Shown here piece by piece: positions 44,493 through 53,092 of a stretch of DNA of 64,000 bases. The translations under genes and the position numbers were made by a program. The stretch lies in contig NZ_RWIN01000083.1 of the NCBI RefSeq assembly GCF_009761815.1, forward strand, positions 16,379 to 80,378. Reading direction: 5' to 3'. Source of the stretch: Pseudomonas sp. PB120. Lineage in GTDB: Bacteria; Pseudomonadota; Gammaproteobacteria; Pseudomonadales; Pseudomonadaceae. Under the pieces are notes generated by a model. That model saw nothing but the letters and a program-made list of their open reading frames with translations. It had not been told where the DNA came from and did no database searches. Numbering within the stretch: position 1 is the first letter of the stretch; every line of letters starts with the position of its first letter.

Positions 44493-45563
44493 TCAGGACG
44501 GTTGAGCCTGATTTTTCAAATGTCCGAAACTGGCGGGCTTGCGTGCCTTGCCTGGCAGTTGAACGTCCCCATTGGCCACTCTCTCGCGCAGATACTGATA
44601 GGTCTGCAGCGCCTGGCCATACATGTGTTCGCCGATCGTGATTTCTTCGTAGTCGTTGCCGGCCTGGGCGAACCCGGGCAGCGGTTTGATCTGGGTGTGA
44701 TAGTCACAGGCGTAAAACAACGGGAAGGAATAACGTTCCTCCTTCACGCTCCGCACGCGGTGTGCAGTGGCCACGAATGCACCTGCCGTCATCACTTCCA
44801 GCATGTCGCCGATGTTGACCACAAAGGCATCGGCAATCGGGGGGGCATCGATCCATTGGCCAAGATTGTTCATCACCTCGAGGCCCGGCTTGTCGGCCAG
44901 CAGGATGGTGAAACACTCGTAATCAGTATGGGCGCCAAGACCCGGTGCGTCGTGGGCGGCGCCGTCGAACGGGTAGTGGATCAGGCGCAGCTTGGACGGT
45001 GGGCGAGTGACCAGGCTGTCGAAATAGTTTTCGTCCAGGCCCAGGGTCAGGGCGAAGCCGCCGAACAGACGACGGCCCAAGGCAAAGATCGCTTCATAGT
45101 AGGCCTGCACCGATGCCTTGAAACCGGCGAGCTGCGGCCAGTCGTTGGGCCCCAGCAACGGCGTGTTGGCCAGCACCAGCGGGTCATCGGCCGGCACTTC
45201 AAAGCCGACGTCGAAGGCTTCCTTGTGGTCCGGCTTGCCCTTGGAGTAAACCTCTTCGCCTTCGGGCACGAAGCCCTTGTGGGTTTGCGAGGTGCCGATG
45301 TAGTGCTGCATCTTGGTGTCGAGGGGCTGGTCGAAAAAGTCTTTGGCGGCTTTGCGCAGGTTGGCGATCAGCTGCGGGTCGATACCGTGATCGGTGATAT
45401 AGAGGAACCCGACGTCACTGGCGGCGCGACCCAATTGTTCGGCCACGGCCAAGCGATGTTCCAGCTCGAAGCTGAACAGGCCGGCGATGTTGACCACCGG
45501 GATGCTGTTGAAGTTGGCTTTGTGTGTGTCAGGGCTGGCACTGTTATTTTTATTGTCAGGCAT
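44493..45563 (-). CDS. 2-oxoglutarate/Fe(II) oxygenase, isopenicillin-N-synthase-like
   Basis: This 356-residue protein has a DIOX_N domain ([10 protein letters not shown], then [11 protein letters not shown]) and a C-terminal oxygenase core with iron ligands H212, D214 (GAHTDYE) and H268 (TAHRV), and the RxS 2-oxoglutarate site (ERYSFPLFY). The start at 45563 (MPDNKNN) is chosen for the family N-terminus. It lies 14 bases after the isomerase gene and 46 before the binding-protein gene. It likely hydroxylates or cleaves the imported compound. Confidence 0.88.
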   Translation of the reverse strand: MPDNKNNSASPDTHKANFNSIPVVNIAGLFSFELEHRLAVAEQLGRAASDVGFLYITDHGIDPQLIANLRKAAKDFFDQPLDTKMQHYIGTSQTHKGFVPEGEEVYSKGKPDHKEAFDVGFEVPADDPLVLANTPLLGPNDWPQLAGFKASVQAYYEAIFALGRRLFGGFALTLGLDENYFDSLVTRPPSKLRLIHYPFDGAAHDAPGLGAHTDYECFTILLADKPGLEVMNNLGQWIDAPPIADAFVVNIGDMLEVMTAGAFVATAHRVRSVKEERYSFPLFYACDYHTQIKPLPGFAQAGNDYEEITIGEHMYGQALQTYQYLRERVANGDVQLPGKARKPASFGHLKNQAQPS

Positions 45564-45577
45564 GACGCAGGGGCTCC

Positions 45578-46429
45578 CTAAGGATGGCTTGAGGGGTGGA
45601 AACGCTCGAAGTGTGCGCGCTCGGTCCGCCCCATCCACACATTCAATGACCACAGGTCGGCGACCGGGACATTGGTGAAGGGCAGATGGTGCAGGTAGCC
45701 GTCGGCGCCGAATTCCGGGGTGAGGGTGCTGACCTGATAACCGCGGGCTTGCTGCGAACGCCAGATGCTTTCCCAGTGCTGCTGATGAAAAGCCAGTTCC
45801 TTCGCATACTCGGGCGCCGCCGGATGCGGAACCTGCGGACCCTGGTCGTAACCAACCCGGGCCTGGATATGGTGAACCCGCTCGACGAACGCGCTCAGGT
45901 CATCGGCCGGATCATTCAACAGACGCTCGCAGGTCACGACCCAATGGCTGATGTCACTGGTAAATAATAGGTCGGGCAGTTGCCGGATCAACTCCAGGGT
46001 CACCCAAGGGTTGAACAGCGAACGCGAGCGATGGGTTTCGAAACTGCAGACCTGGCCGTGCTTGCGCGCCAGCTCCAGTGCCTGGCCAAAAAACTCAACT
46101 TGTTGTGGCAAGGACCAGCGGTCGTTGCCCGCCAACACGTTGACGAAACGTGGGCCGAGTTCGGCAGCCCAGGCGAGTTTGCGGTTCAGGTCATCAAGGT
46201 GCACGGCAGGGGTTGCTGACTGGTCCGGCAACACGTCGTACGCGGTGAAGACGGTGCTGATATAGCCCAGGCGATTGGCCTGGAGAAAGGCGCCAAACTC
46301 GGCCCGCTCACCGGCGTCCAGTGGCAGGCGCGCCTCCATGCCATCAAAGCCCGCTCGCAGCAACTCGTCGAGCGCCTGAGCCTTGCTGGCGGTGTAACCC
46401 CACAGCGTGCGGAAAATTTCCAGCTTCAT
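45578..46429 (-). CDS. Sugar phosphate isomerase/epimerase-like TIM-barrel protein
   Basis: This 283-residue xylose-isomerase-like TIM barrel has a metal-site series: CSFETHRS (Glu), FTSDISHW (Asp, His), HHIQARVGY (His) and [10 protein letters not shown] (Glu). It is the first gene of the operon that also encodes the 2OG-Fe oxygenase, binding protein, fused ABC transporter and SDR-like protein. The substrate is probably a sugar or sugar-derived acid. Confidence 0.85.
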   Translation of the reverse strand: MKLEIFRTLWGYTASKAQALDELLRAGFDGMEARLPLDAGERAEFGAFLQANRLGYISTVFTAYDVLPDQSATPAVHLDDLNRKLAWAAELGPRFVNVLAGNDRWSLPQQVEFFGQALELARKHGQVCSFETHRSRSLFNPWVTLELIRQLPDLLFTSDISHWVVTCERLLNDPADDLSAFVERVHHIQARVGYDQGPQVPHPAAPEYAKELAFHQQHWESIWRSQQARGYQVSTLTPEFGADGYLHHLPFTNVPVADLWSLNVWMGRTERAHFERFHPSSHP

Positions 46430-46837
46430 CGGTGATCCTCAAAAATCCCAGGGCCTACTGCAAAAGCACTTCGACGACGTCAGGCTGCGAGGCGATCAAT
46501 GGCCAGCTGCTGGAGCCGATGTTAGGCACAGGCCGCGCGGTGAAAGAATCTGAAAAATCAAATGAATACTTCAGACTTTCATCAACAAATAGCTCGCTAT
46601 TTATCGGGTTTGTCGGGTGGGATTATTGAGGTGGGAACGTGTCTACGTTGGGTGTTAGCGATGGGTGCCGGTATTGCGCCATCATTTTCAAGAGTCCCAA
46701 GCGTCATCGGGGCGTAGAGGGCCCGTTGAGACCTGCACGAGCCCGAGCACCAACACATCAGCAATGACTTCCCCGCGCCACAGACGTAATCTTGCCCGCT
46801 CGTGGACAAAAACAAGACAAACAATCAGGAGTCATCG
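46430..46837. other. Divergent intergenic region, no gene seen
   Basis: About 400 bases lie between the isomerase-led operon and the galactose-dehydrogenase-like gene. The stretch around 46540-46620 is AT-richer and may hold promoters for both. I see no convincing small gene, RNA or long repeat, and no regulator gene is nearby. Confidence 0.55.
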
Positions 46838-47764
46838 ATGCAACCGATCCGTCTCGGTCTGGTGGGCTACGGCAAGATTGCCCAGGATCAACACGTTCCC
46901 GCTATCACCGCCAACCCTGCGTTCGAGTTGGTGTCTGTCGCCACCCAGGGTCAGCCCTGCGCCGGGGTCGAGAACTTCAAGTCCCTGAGTGAGTTGCTCG
47001 AGAACGGCCCGGAGGTCGATGCGATAGCGTTTTGCACACCGCCCCAAGGACGGTTCGCGCTGGTGCAACAAGCGCTGGCCGCTGGCAAACACGTGTTGGT
47101 GGAAAAGCCGCCGTGCCCCACGTTGGGGGAAGCGATGGCGTTGATCGATCTGGCAGGGAAGCAGGGCGTCAGCGGTTTGTTCGCGTGGCATTCCCGCTAC
47201 GCGCCCGGCATCGAAGCCGCCCGTGACTGGCTGGCCGCCCGCACGCTGCAAAGCGTGCAGATCGACTGGAAGGAAGACGTACGCAAATGGCACCCGGGCC
47301 AGGCATGGATCTGGCAGCCCGGAGGCTTGGGCGTTTTCGATCCCGGTATCAACGCGTTGTCGATTGTCACCCATCTGCTGAAGCTGCCGCTGTTTGTGGC
47401 GTCTGCCGAACTGCGCGTCCCCAGCAACTGCCAGTCGCCGATTGCCGCGTCCATCAAAATGTCTGATGCGCGTCACCTCGATGTTCGCGCGGAGTTTGAT
47501 TTCGACCACGGTCATGATGAACTCTGGAGCATCGAGGTGCGCTGCGCCGAAGGCGTCCTGCGACTGGACAACGGCGGCGCGGTGTTGAGCATTGACGGCG
47601 TGCGTCAGGCCGTATCGGAGGAGGGCGAGTACGCGGCGGTGTATCGACACTTTCAACAGCTGATCCGCGATAAAGCCAGTGACCTGGACCTCCAGCCGCT
47701 GCGGTTGGTTGCCGACAGCTTTTTTGTTGGCAGTCGGGTATCGGTGGCGCCGTTCTACGATTGA
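46838..47764 (+). CDS. Gfo/Idh/MocA oxidoreductase, probable D-galactose 1-dehydrogenase
   Basis: This 308-residue protein has a Rossmann domain (LGLVGYGKIAQDQHVPAI), the EKPPCPTLGEA motif and a catalytic region WQPGGLGVFDPGINALSIV with the conserved Asp and His neighbours. It is closest in my memory to Pseudomonas fluorescens D-galactose dehydrogenase, which oxidises galactose to the lactone with NAD(P). AGGAG before ATG 46838 supports the start. It is divergent from the isomerase/oxygenase/ABC operon, so a sugar-like substrate could be shared. Confidence 0.82.
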   Translation: MQPIRLGLVGYGKIAQDQHVPAITANPAFELVSVATQGQPCAGVENFKSLSELLENGPEVDAIAFCTPPQGRFALVQQALAAGKHVLVEKPPCPTLGEAMALIDLAGKQGVSGLFAWHSRYAPGIEAARDWLAARTLQSVQIDWKEDVRKWHPGQAWIWQPGGLGVFDPGINALSIVTHLLKLPLFVASAELRVPSNCQSPIAASIKMSDARHLDVRAEFDFDHGHDELWSIEVRCAEGVLRLDNGGAVLSIDGVRQAVSEEGEYAAVYRHFQQLIRDKASDLDLQPLRLVADSFFVGSRVSVAPFYD

Positions 47765-47904
47765 ATGGGCAGGCCCGGCCGCAACAAATAATGCCCGTTA
47801 ACCACTCCATTCGGGTGGGAACAAGGACGTGATGGCGGATTACCCTGTACACCTCATAAAACGTCTCCGTCGCACGCATTGCCGGACGGCGCGTATTCAA
47901 AGAG

Positions 47905-48789
47905 GTGTCTGTCGTGAACCGTTGTTTATCCACTCTGGCGGGTAGAAGTCGCAAGCTTGATGGTGGCGTGATGTTCGGCAATACGCCGCGGCAGCAGTGG
48001 GCTGACTGGATCAAGCCTGATCAGGACAACCTGGTCGATCTGGCCTCGCGTGGGCTGTTGGTGCAGCAAGGCGGCAGGAACATCCTGGTCCTGGTCCTGG
48101 TCCTGGCCGGTGCCAGCGCCTTGCTTGCGCCACTGCGAAGGACCTGCAGCTGTCAGAAGCACCCTTCGGGGTTGCTCGAAAGCCTGGCGCAGTATGGCCT
48201 GGCGGAAGGCGACATCAGTGCGGTGGTGCTGACGCACTTGCATGCGCAGCTCACCCCTGAACTCTGTGCGGCGGTGGCAGACGGCGACATACCGTGTCTG
48301 CTGTTTCCCGCTGCGCGTTACATCAGCGTGTGCGCGCCACTGGTCCCGTGCCTGTCACAACCATTCCCATGATCGCGGTTTGTTCGTCCGGCAGATCGTG
48401 CGCAGTCTCGAGAACAGCGGGCGGTTGGTGCTGGTCGATGGCGACCGGTGTAACGAGCTGGGCGACGGCTGGCAGTTCCACTACAGCGACGGCTACACTC
48501 CGGGGAATTGATTCCGGAAATCGCCATGCCGGGCGGGCCGGTGGTGTTCGCGGGTGATTTGATTCCGGGCACGCATTGGCTGAGCCTGAATGTCACGACC
48601 GCCAACGATCGCAACCCGGAGGGATTGGTCGGGGAGAAAGAGCGATTGCTGGACCATCTCGTGGCCAGCGGGGGGAGGCTGGTGTTTTCCAGTGACCCGG
48701 AGATCGCGATGATCAAGGTCATGCGTGACCGGCAATCACGTTACCTGCCGTTTGACCCGTATGCGGCGTTGAGCCGTTTTGATTCCTGA
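47905..48789 (+). pseudogene. Decayed metallo-beta-lactamase-fold hydrolase gene
   Basis: Pieces of one MBL-fold protein are spread over different frames. The N-terminal part (LDGGVMFGNTPRQQW, LASRGLLVQ) runs from 47905 to a stop at 48372. The middle part (FVRQIVRSLENSGRLVLVDG, QFHYSDGYTPG) is in another frame ending at 48511. The C-terminal part (MPGGPVVFAGDLIPGTHW to RYLPFDPY) is read from 48508 to 48789. The metal motif HxHxDH is broken (VLTHLHAQLTPEL). Four CCTGGT-like units at 48084-48107 look like a slippage event. At least two frameshifts and an internal loss are needed. Confidence 0.82.
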
Positions 48790-48820
48790 TAGTTACGGCC
48801 CAGCCGTACATCCGGTTGGG

Positions 48821-48905
48821 GTGAACTTGCTCGCGATAGCGGACGATCAGCCGACATCAATGCTGGCTGTGCTGGCCTCATCGCGGGCAAGCCCGCTCCC
48901 ACAAT
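48821..48905. repeat. REP-like doublet, GTGGGAGCGGGCTTGC family
   Basis: On the reverse strand TGTGGGAGCGGGCTTGCCCG begins at 48903 and a diverged inverted partner (GTGAACTTGCTCGCGATAGC) begins at 48821. It resembles the GTGGGAGC REP family but with a different core. It lies after the pseudogene. Confidence 0.7.
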
Positions 48906-48981
48906 GACCGAGGATGCTCATAATTTTGGCTGCACCTGGGGTTGCCCTGAATGTGGGGGGCATCCGACAGGCAACGTCTTT

Positions 48982-49077
48982 CCTGTGGCGAGGGAGCTTG
49001 CTCCCGCTGGAGTGCGCAGCAGTCCCTTTTTTGGAGCCGCTTCGCGCCTCAGCGGGAGCAAGCTCCCTCGCCACAGG
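48982..49077. repeat. REPIN, GTGGCGAGG family
   Basis: Perfect 28-base inverted arms (48982-49009 and 49050-49077) begin CCTGTGGCGAGGGAGCTTGC and enclose a 40-base spacer. This is the intact form of the doublet at 31538-31647. The whole 48790-49149 interval holds only REP sequences and no gene; it separates the pseudogene from the convergent ferritin-like gene. Confidence 0.9.
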
Positions 49078-49149
49078 TGAATTATCACTTTCCGGCTTCT
49101 CGCTCTCACGACCTTTACCGTCGTCGCTGTTGTTGCCGGGCCCTGTCGA

Positions 49150-49908
49150 TCAATGGTTGATGATGGGTGCCAGTGCGGCCTGAATCCTGGCCATCTGCGC
49201 GGGTGTTGTCATCTGCGTCAGCAGTCGGCCAAAGTGCGGATGCTGCACGCCCGAGATGATGTATTGCCAGCGATAGGCGCTCAGCACGCTGGCTTTGATT
49301 TGAGCGGCCTCATCGACACTGAACGACGGTGAGACGTTTCGAATGAAGTAGTCGGCATCGGCTTCCGATTGTGCCTGCAGAATCGTGTCGACTGCGGCCA
49401 CCAACGCGATCAGATCGTCAACTGCCCGGTCGCGCTCGGCGGGTGAGCATTTCGCATGCTCGGCCTTCCACTCCAGTTCATCGAGTACGACGTGCCGGCT
49501 TTCATCCTTCCAGTGAAACTTGAAGACATCCTTGAACAGGGGGCATAGCGCCTCGTGCGGGGCAATGCTTTGCGTGTAGTGCGTTTGAACAAACAGCTCG
49601 ATATGACAGGTCAGCGCCAGCACCGACCACGTGCTGGCTGCCAGCACTGCGCGCGCCACCTCGTTTGGGTCGGCAACCTGGCGATACCCCGCCGGCATTT
49701 GCGCACCAATCATCGTCTCGATACGCCGGAACAGCTCCTGATGCTTGATCTCGTCGTTGGAAAACCGCACCAGCGCTTCGAGCGCGAGCTGGTCGTCAAA
49801 CACATGCGCCCGACCTTGATCGAGCATTTTTGCGCTGATAAAACGCTCGACCAGGCCAAAGATGTACGCATAGGTCCGGCCTTGAATCTCAAGTGGGGAT
49901 AGGGCCAT
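49150..49908 (-). CDS. Ferritin-like diiron protein
   Basis: This 252-residue helical protein has a full four-helix diiron ligand set: E21, E53-x2-H56 (NDEIKHQELF), E104 (CHIELFVQTH) and E136-x2-H139 (KDESRHVVLDELEW). This matches ferritin-like oxidases or oxygenases such as AurF-type N-oxygenases more than iron-storage ferritins. No reductase partner is adjacent. It is monocistronic and divergent from an AraC gene that may regulate it. Confidence 0.75.
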   Translation of the reverse strand: MALSPLEIQGRTYAYIFGLVERFISAKMLDQGRAHVFDDQLALEALVRFSNDEIKHQELFRRIETMIGAQMPAGYRQVADPNEVARAVLAASTWSVLALTCHIELFVQTHYTQSIAPHEALCPLFKDVFKFHWKDESRHVVLDELEWKAEHAKCSPAERDRAVDDLIALVAAVDTILQAQSEADADYFIRNVSPSFSVDEAAQIKASVLSAYRWQYIISGVQHPHFGRLLTQMTTPAQMARIQAALAPIINH

Positions 49909-50013
49909 TACGGTTGACGACGGAGTCAGTGACCGGTGCTGGAACGTGTGTGGGGCGTCTCGGTCACGGCGTCCGCGTTGGTGCTAATCTAGGCGTCGTC
50001 GTTCAGGCAATGA

Positions 50014-51021
50014 ATGATCGGTGCGCCTGATTACATGCTCCGGACTCCGGAAAGGGGGTGGCCGTTGCTGGATGCGCTTTCTGATGTGTTGCGGGTGATT
50101 CGATTGTCTGGAGGGGTTTTTCTCGAGGCAGAATTCACTGCGCCCTGGTGCATCAGCGGCAAACTGTCTGCGGACGATTGCGCACCGTTTCTGGCGGCCC
50201 CCAAACACATCATCGCCTCGCACTTTGTCGCCTCGGGGCACATGCACATACAAATCGACGATGGCGCCCCCCTCGACGTGCAGGCAGGCGAACTCATCCT
50301 GTTGCCTCGTAATGACATTCATACGTTTGGCAGTGATCTGGGCATTGCCCCCTTTTTCGCGCGGGAAGTCATCCAGCCGCCGGAAGTCGGTGGCATTTCT
50401 CGTATCAAGTACGGCGGGGGCGGTGAGACCACGCAGTTATTGTGTGGCTTCCTCGGTTCTGAAACCCCGTTCAGTCCGTTGCTGTCGTCGCTGCCCCCCT
50501 TATTGAAACTGGATGTTCGCGCCACGGCCTCGGGCGCCTGGATTGAAAGCTCCTTCCGTTTCGCGGTCAGTGAGATCGCGGCGGGGCGGGTCGGCTCGGC
50601 TACAGTGATCGCCAAGCTTTCCGAACTGCTCTTCGTCGAAGCCGTCAGCCAGTATGTCGCGAACCTGCCCGCTGAGCGGCGCCGGTGGCTGGCGGGGTTG
50701 CGAGATCCACATATCGGTCGCGCATTGGCGTTGCTCCACGCGCGCCCCACCGAGGGCTGGACCGCGGAAGCCCTGGCGCTTGAAGTGGGCATGTCGCGCT
50801 CGGTGTTCGCGGAACGATTCACGGCCTTGGTCGGCCAGCCACCGATGCAATACCTGACGCTGTGGCGCATGCACGTGGCGGCTCAACACTTGCGCGAAGG
50901 ACGCGGCAATGTGGCGCAAATCGGCTTTGCCGTGGGTTATGAATCCGAGGCCGCCTTCAGCCGTGCATTCAAACGCCAGTTCGGCACATCACCGGGGACT
51001 TGGCGCAGGCAATCAGCATGA
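50014..51021 (+). CDS. AraC family transcriptional regulator with cupin sensing domain
   Basis: This 335-residue protein has an N-terminal cupin-6 sensing domain (PWCISGKLSADDCAPF, HFVASGHMHIQIDDGAPLDV, GELILLPRNDIHTFG). Its C-terminal AraC DNA-binding domain contains WTAEALALEVGMSRSVFAER, PPMQYLTLWRMHVAAQHL and IGFAVGYESEAAFSRAFKRQ. It is divergent from the diiron protein gene by about 100 bases, making that its likely target. The start could also be at ATG 50035. Confidence 0.87.
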   Translation: MIGAPDYMLRTPERGWPLLDALSDVLRVIRLSGGVFLEAEFTAPWCISGKLSADDCAPFLAAPKHIIASHFVASGHMHIQIDDGAPLDVQAGELILLPRNDIHTFGSDLGIAPFFAREVIQPPEVGGISRIKYGGGGETTQLLCGFLGSETPFSPLLSSLPPLLKLDVRATASGAWIESSFRFAVSEIAAGRVGSATVIAKLSELLFVEAVSQYVANLPAERRRWLAGLRDPHIGRALALLHARPTEGWTAEALALEVGMSRSVFAERFTALVGQPPMQYLTLWRMHVAAQHLREGRGNVAQIGFAVGYESEAAFSRAFKRQFGTSPGTWRRQSA

Positions 51022-51039
51022 GTGAACGCTTGCGAACCG

Positions 51040-51072
51040 GGCGCCGCGGTCCTTTGTAGAAACCGCGGCGCC
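51040..51072. terminator. Hairpin terminator between convergent genes
   Basis: An 11-base GC-rich stem (GGCGCCGCGGT / ACCGCGGCGCC) with an 11-base loop lies between the AraC stop and the convergent gfa stop. Confidence 0.7.
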
Positions 51073-51078
51073 GGTCAA

Positions 51079-51654
51079 TCAGGCTGAAAGCAGGCCTTTC
51101 TGTTTGGCGACATGCGTCGCCATGGCGTCCATCAGGTCCGGGGACAGGCAGTCATAGGGCGCCAGGCCGATCTCGCGCAGGCGCTCGCGGATCGCCTTCA
51201 TTTGCGCGGGCGGTGTACCGGTTTCGATGATGGACGAGACGAACGCCGCGAAGCCCGGCGCAGCCCAGCCGCGCTGGGGTGAGAGTTCGGTGTGGACGAA
51301 GTCCAGGCCATAAAATGCGTGGTTCTTGTTCTCGATGCGCCCGAAGAGATGGGCGTGACACTGTTTGCACGCGTGGCGCTGGATGGTGGCGGTTTCGTCG
51401 ACAATCGCCAGTTTTTCGCCGTGGGCCGTGACGCTGACCTTATCCCGAGGGACCACGGCAATGACGGCGAATGTCGCGCCTTGCGGTTTCCAGCATTTGC
51501 TGCAGCCGCACGCATGGTTATGCAGGGTTTGCGCGTCGATCCTGACCTCGACCTTGTCGGTCGCACACAGGCATTGCAGGGTGCCACCGGTGAAATCCGC
51601 GGCGGCGGGTTGGATACCGTTGTCCAGTGCAGGGTGAAGTTTCAAGGTGGCCAT
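51079..51654 (-). CDS. gfa: S-(hydroxymethyl)glutathione synthase / Gfa-type formaldehyde-activating protein
   Basis: This 191-residue zinc protein has the Gfa cysteine set: QCLC (C28, C30), ACGCSKC (C49, C51, C54) and [12 protein letters not shown] (C96, C99). The [20 protein letters not shown] block is typical of the longer Gfa form. It promotes adduct formation between glutathione and formaldehyde. It lies upstream of the quaternary-amine-type catabolic cluster, whose demethylation steps could release formaldehyde, though the link is inference. Confidence 0.9.
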   Translation of the reverse strand: MATLKLHPALDNGIQPAAADFTGGTLQCLCATDKVEVRIDAQTLHNHACGCSKCWKPQGATFAVIAVVPRDKVSVTAHGEKLAIVDETATIQRHACKQCHAHLFGRIENKNHAFYGLDFVHTELSPQRGWAAPGFAAFVSSIIETGTPPAQMKAIRERLREIGLAPYDCLSPDLMDAMATHVAKQKGLLSA

Positions 51655-51748
51655 GCTGGCGCCTCCGTATCTGGGTGCCCCCAGATAAAGAATAGCGCGC
51701 CATTTGAAGTGTTCCTCCCGGCGGATGACCGCAGGTCAAGACGGAACA

Positions 51749-51910
51749 TCAGCTCTCAGGGGTAATGATCGGGTCCGGGCTGGCCTCGGCAGCCAGTTTC
51801 AACCGGTCCGCCTTGCTGATGTACTTGGTCTTGTTGGCGGGTGCCAGTTTGGCACTGGCCTTTTTCGCGTGAGCCTTTAATAACTGCGTGATTTTCTTAC
51901 GGCGATTCAT
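51749..51910 (-). CDS. DUF2986-family small basic protein
   Basis: This is a 53-residue protein, MNRRKKITQLLKAHAKKASA followed by KLAPANKTKYISKADRLKLA and a short acidic tail. It matches the DUF2986 pattern of conserved, very basic gammaproteobacterial proteins of unknown function, probably nucleic-acid or ribosome associated. It stands alone between gfa and the LysR gene. Confidence 0.75.
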   Translation of the reverse strand: MNRRKKITQLLKAHAKKASAKLAPANKTKYISKADRLKLAAEASPDPIITPES

Positions 51911-52080
51911 CTGTTTCTACTCAGCGGGTGAATGGTTGAATGATACCAGCTTAGGATGCTTCGCAAGCGGCGCGCGCTGGGCGCACAGGCATCGATCCTG
52001 GCATTGCCGACACACCATAAAACCTGCGCGCACCTGCCAGCGAATCACTAGAATGGAGCACTCGCTAATAACAAGAATCA

Positions 52081-53004
52081 GTGGATGCAAACCCCTTGAA
52101 AATTCAGCCTCTTCCGCCGCTCAATAGTTTGATTGCCTTTGAGGCTGCAGCCCGGCATTTGAGCTTCACCTTTGCCGCTCGGGAGCTGAACGTCACGCAG
52201 GGTGCGATCAGTCGTCAGGTGCGCTTGCTTGAGGATTATCTGGGCAAGGCCTTGTTCGAAAGGACCACCCGCACCATCAACCTGACGCCGACCGGTGTTC
52301 AATACCACGATACGGTTCGCGACTGTCTGCAAAGCCTGGCCCGCTCCACGGGGGAGATACGGCAATGGCGTGGCGATCAGCAGGTGACCGTCGCCACCAG
52401 CACCGCGATGGCATCGCTCTGGCTGTTGCCCAAGGTGGCGGAGTTTCAACGCCAACATGAGGAAATCGATCTGCGGATCATCGCGATCGATCATGTGAAG
52501 GACTACTCAAGGCTCGATTGTGATCTGGCGCTGTATTACTGCAGTGCGGCGCCGAAAGAGCTGGACGTAACGCCACTGTTCTCGGAAGAGATATTCATGG
52601 TGTGCAGCCCCTCGTACCTGGAGAAACATCCCCAGCTTTCATCCATCGACGGGTTGTCGTCTTGTACCTGGCTGTGGCTTGAAGATTCGCAAAGAGACTG
52701 GATCGGATGGCCGGAGTGGTTCAAGCGCCTGGAGCACGCGCCGGTTGCGCCCAAACACCGGATCAACATCAACAGCTACAGCATGCTGATCCAGTCGGCC
52801 ATCAGCGGGCAGGGCGTTGCGCTCGCCTGGAACAAACTGGTCGATGATCCGCTGAGTACCGGCGCGCTGGTCCGTCCCAACGATACCGTGCTGCAGACCA
52901 ACGCCAAATTCTGTCTGCTGGAGCCCCTCAGTACCCGGGGCCCCCGCCACAGCGTGAAGCTGTTTCGCGACTGGCTGATGGGGCTGCCTTCCATCCAGGG
53001 ATAA
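52081..53004 (+). CDS. LysR family regulator, GcvA-like
   Basis: This 307-residue protein has the GcvA/AmpR-type N-terminus PPLNSLIAFEAAARHLSFTF and LNVTQGAISRQVRLLEDYLG, with an effector domain (STAMASLWLLPKVAEFQRQH, VCSPSYLEKHP). The start is GTG 52081 or TTG 52096; no strong ribosome site decides. It is convergent with the BCCT transporter gene and shares a terminator with it. GcvA-like regulators control glycine-betaine, carnitine and choline genes in Pseudomonas, so this one may govern the adjacent cluster. Confidence 0.85.
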   Translation: MDANPLKIQPLPPLNSLIAFEAAARHLSFTFAARELNVTQGAISRQVRLLEDYLGKALFERTTRTINLTPTGVQYHDTVRDCLQSLARSTGEIRQWRGDQQVTVATSTAMASLWLLPKVAEFQRQHEEIDLRIIAIDHVKDYSRLDCDLALYYCSAAPKELDVTPLFSEEIFMVCSPSYLEKHPQLSSIDGLSSCTWLWLEDSQRDWIGWPEWFKRLEHAPVAPKHRININSYSMLIQSAISGQGVALAWNKLVDDPLSTGALVRPNDTVLQTNAKFCLLEPLSTRGPRHSVKLFRDWLMGLPSIQG

Positions 53005-53023
53005 GGCGCGATCCTGAAACGAC

Positions 53024-53052
53024 AAAGCCGTCAGTTTTTGACTGACGGCTTT
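53024..53052. terminator. Bidirectional rho-independent terminator
   Basis: A 12-base perfect stem (AAAGCCGTCAGT / ACTGACGGCTTT) with a TTTTG loop lies between the convergent LysR and BCCT transporter genes. Confidence 0.88.
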
Positions 53053-53092
53053 GGTATTTAACGTGATGCAGTACGGGCTTACCTGGCCAGGA

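Noticed and set aside
46597..46824. Small reverse open frame between the isomerase and galactose-dehydrogenase-like genes
   Set aside because: Low-complexity composition, no ribosome site, and it would cover both promoters.
48084..48107. Short CCTGGT tandem repeat as a CRISPR or phase-variation tract
   Set aside because: Only about four hexamer units inside an already broken gene with several other lesions; not CRISPR-like and not able to switch an intact gene.
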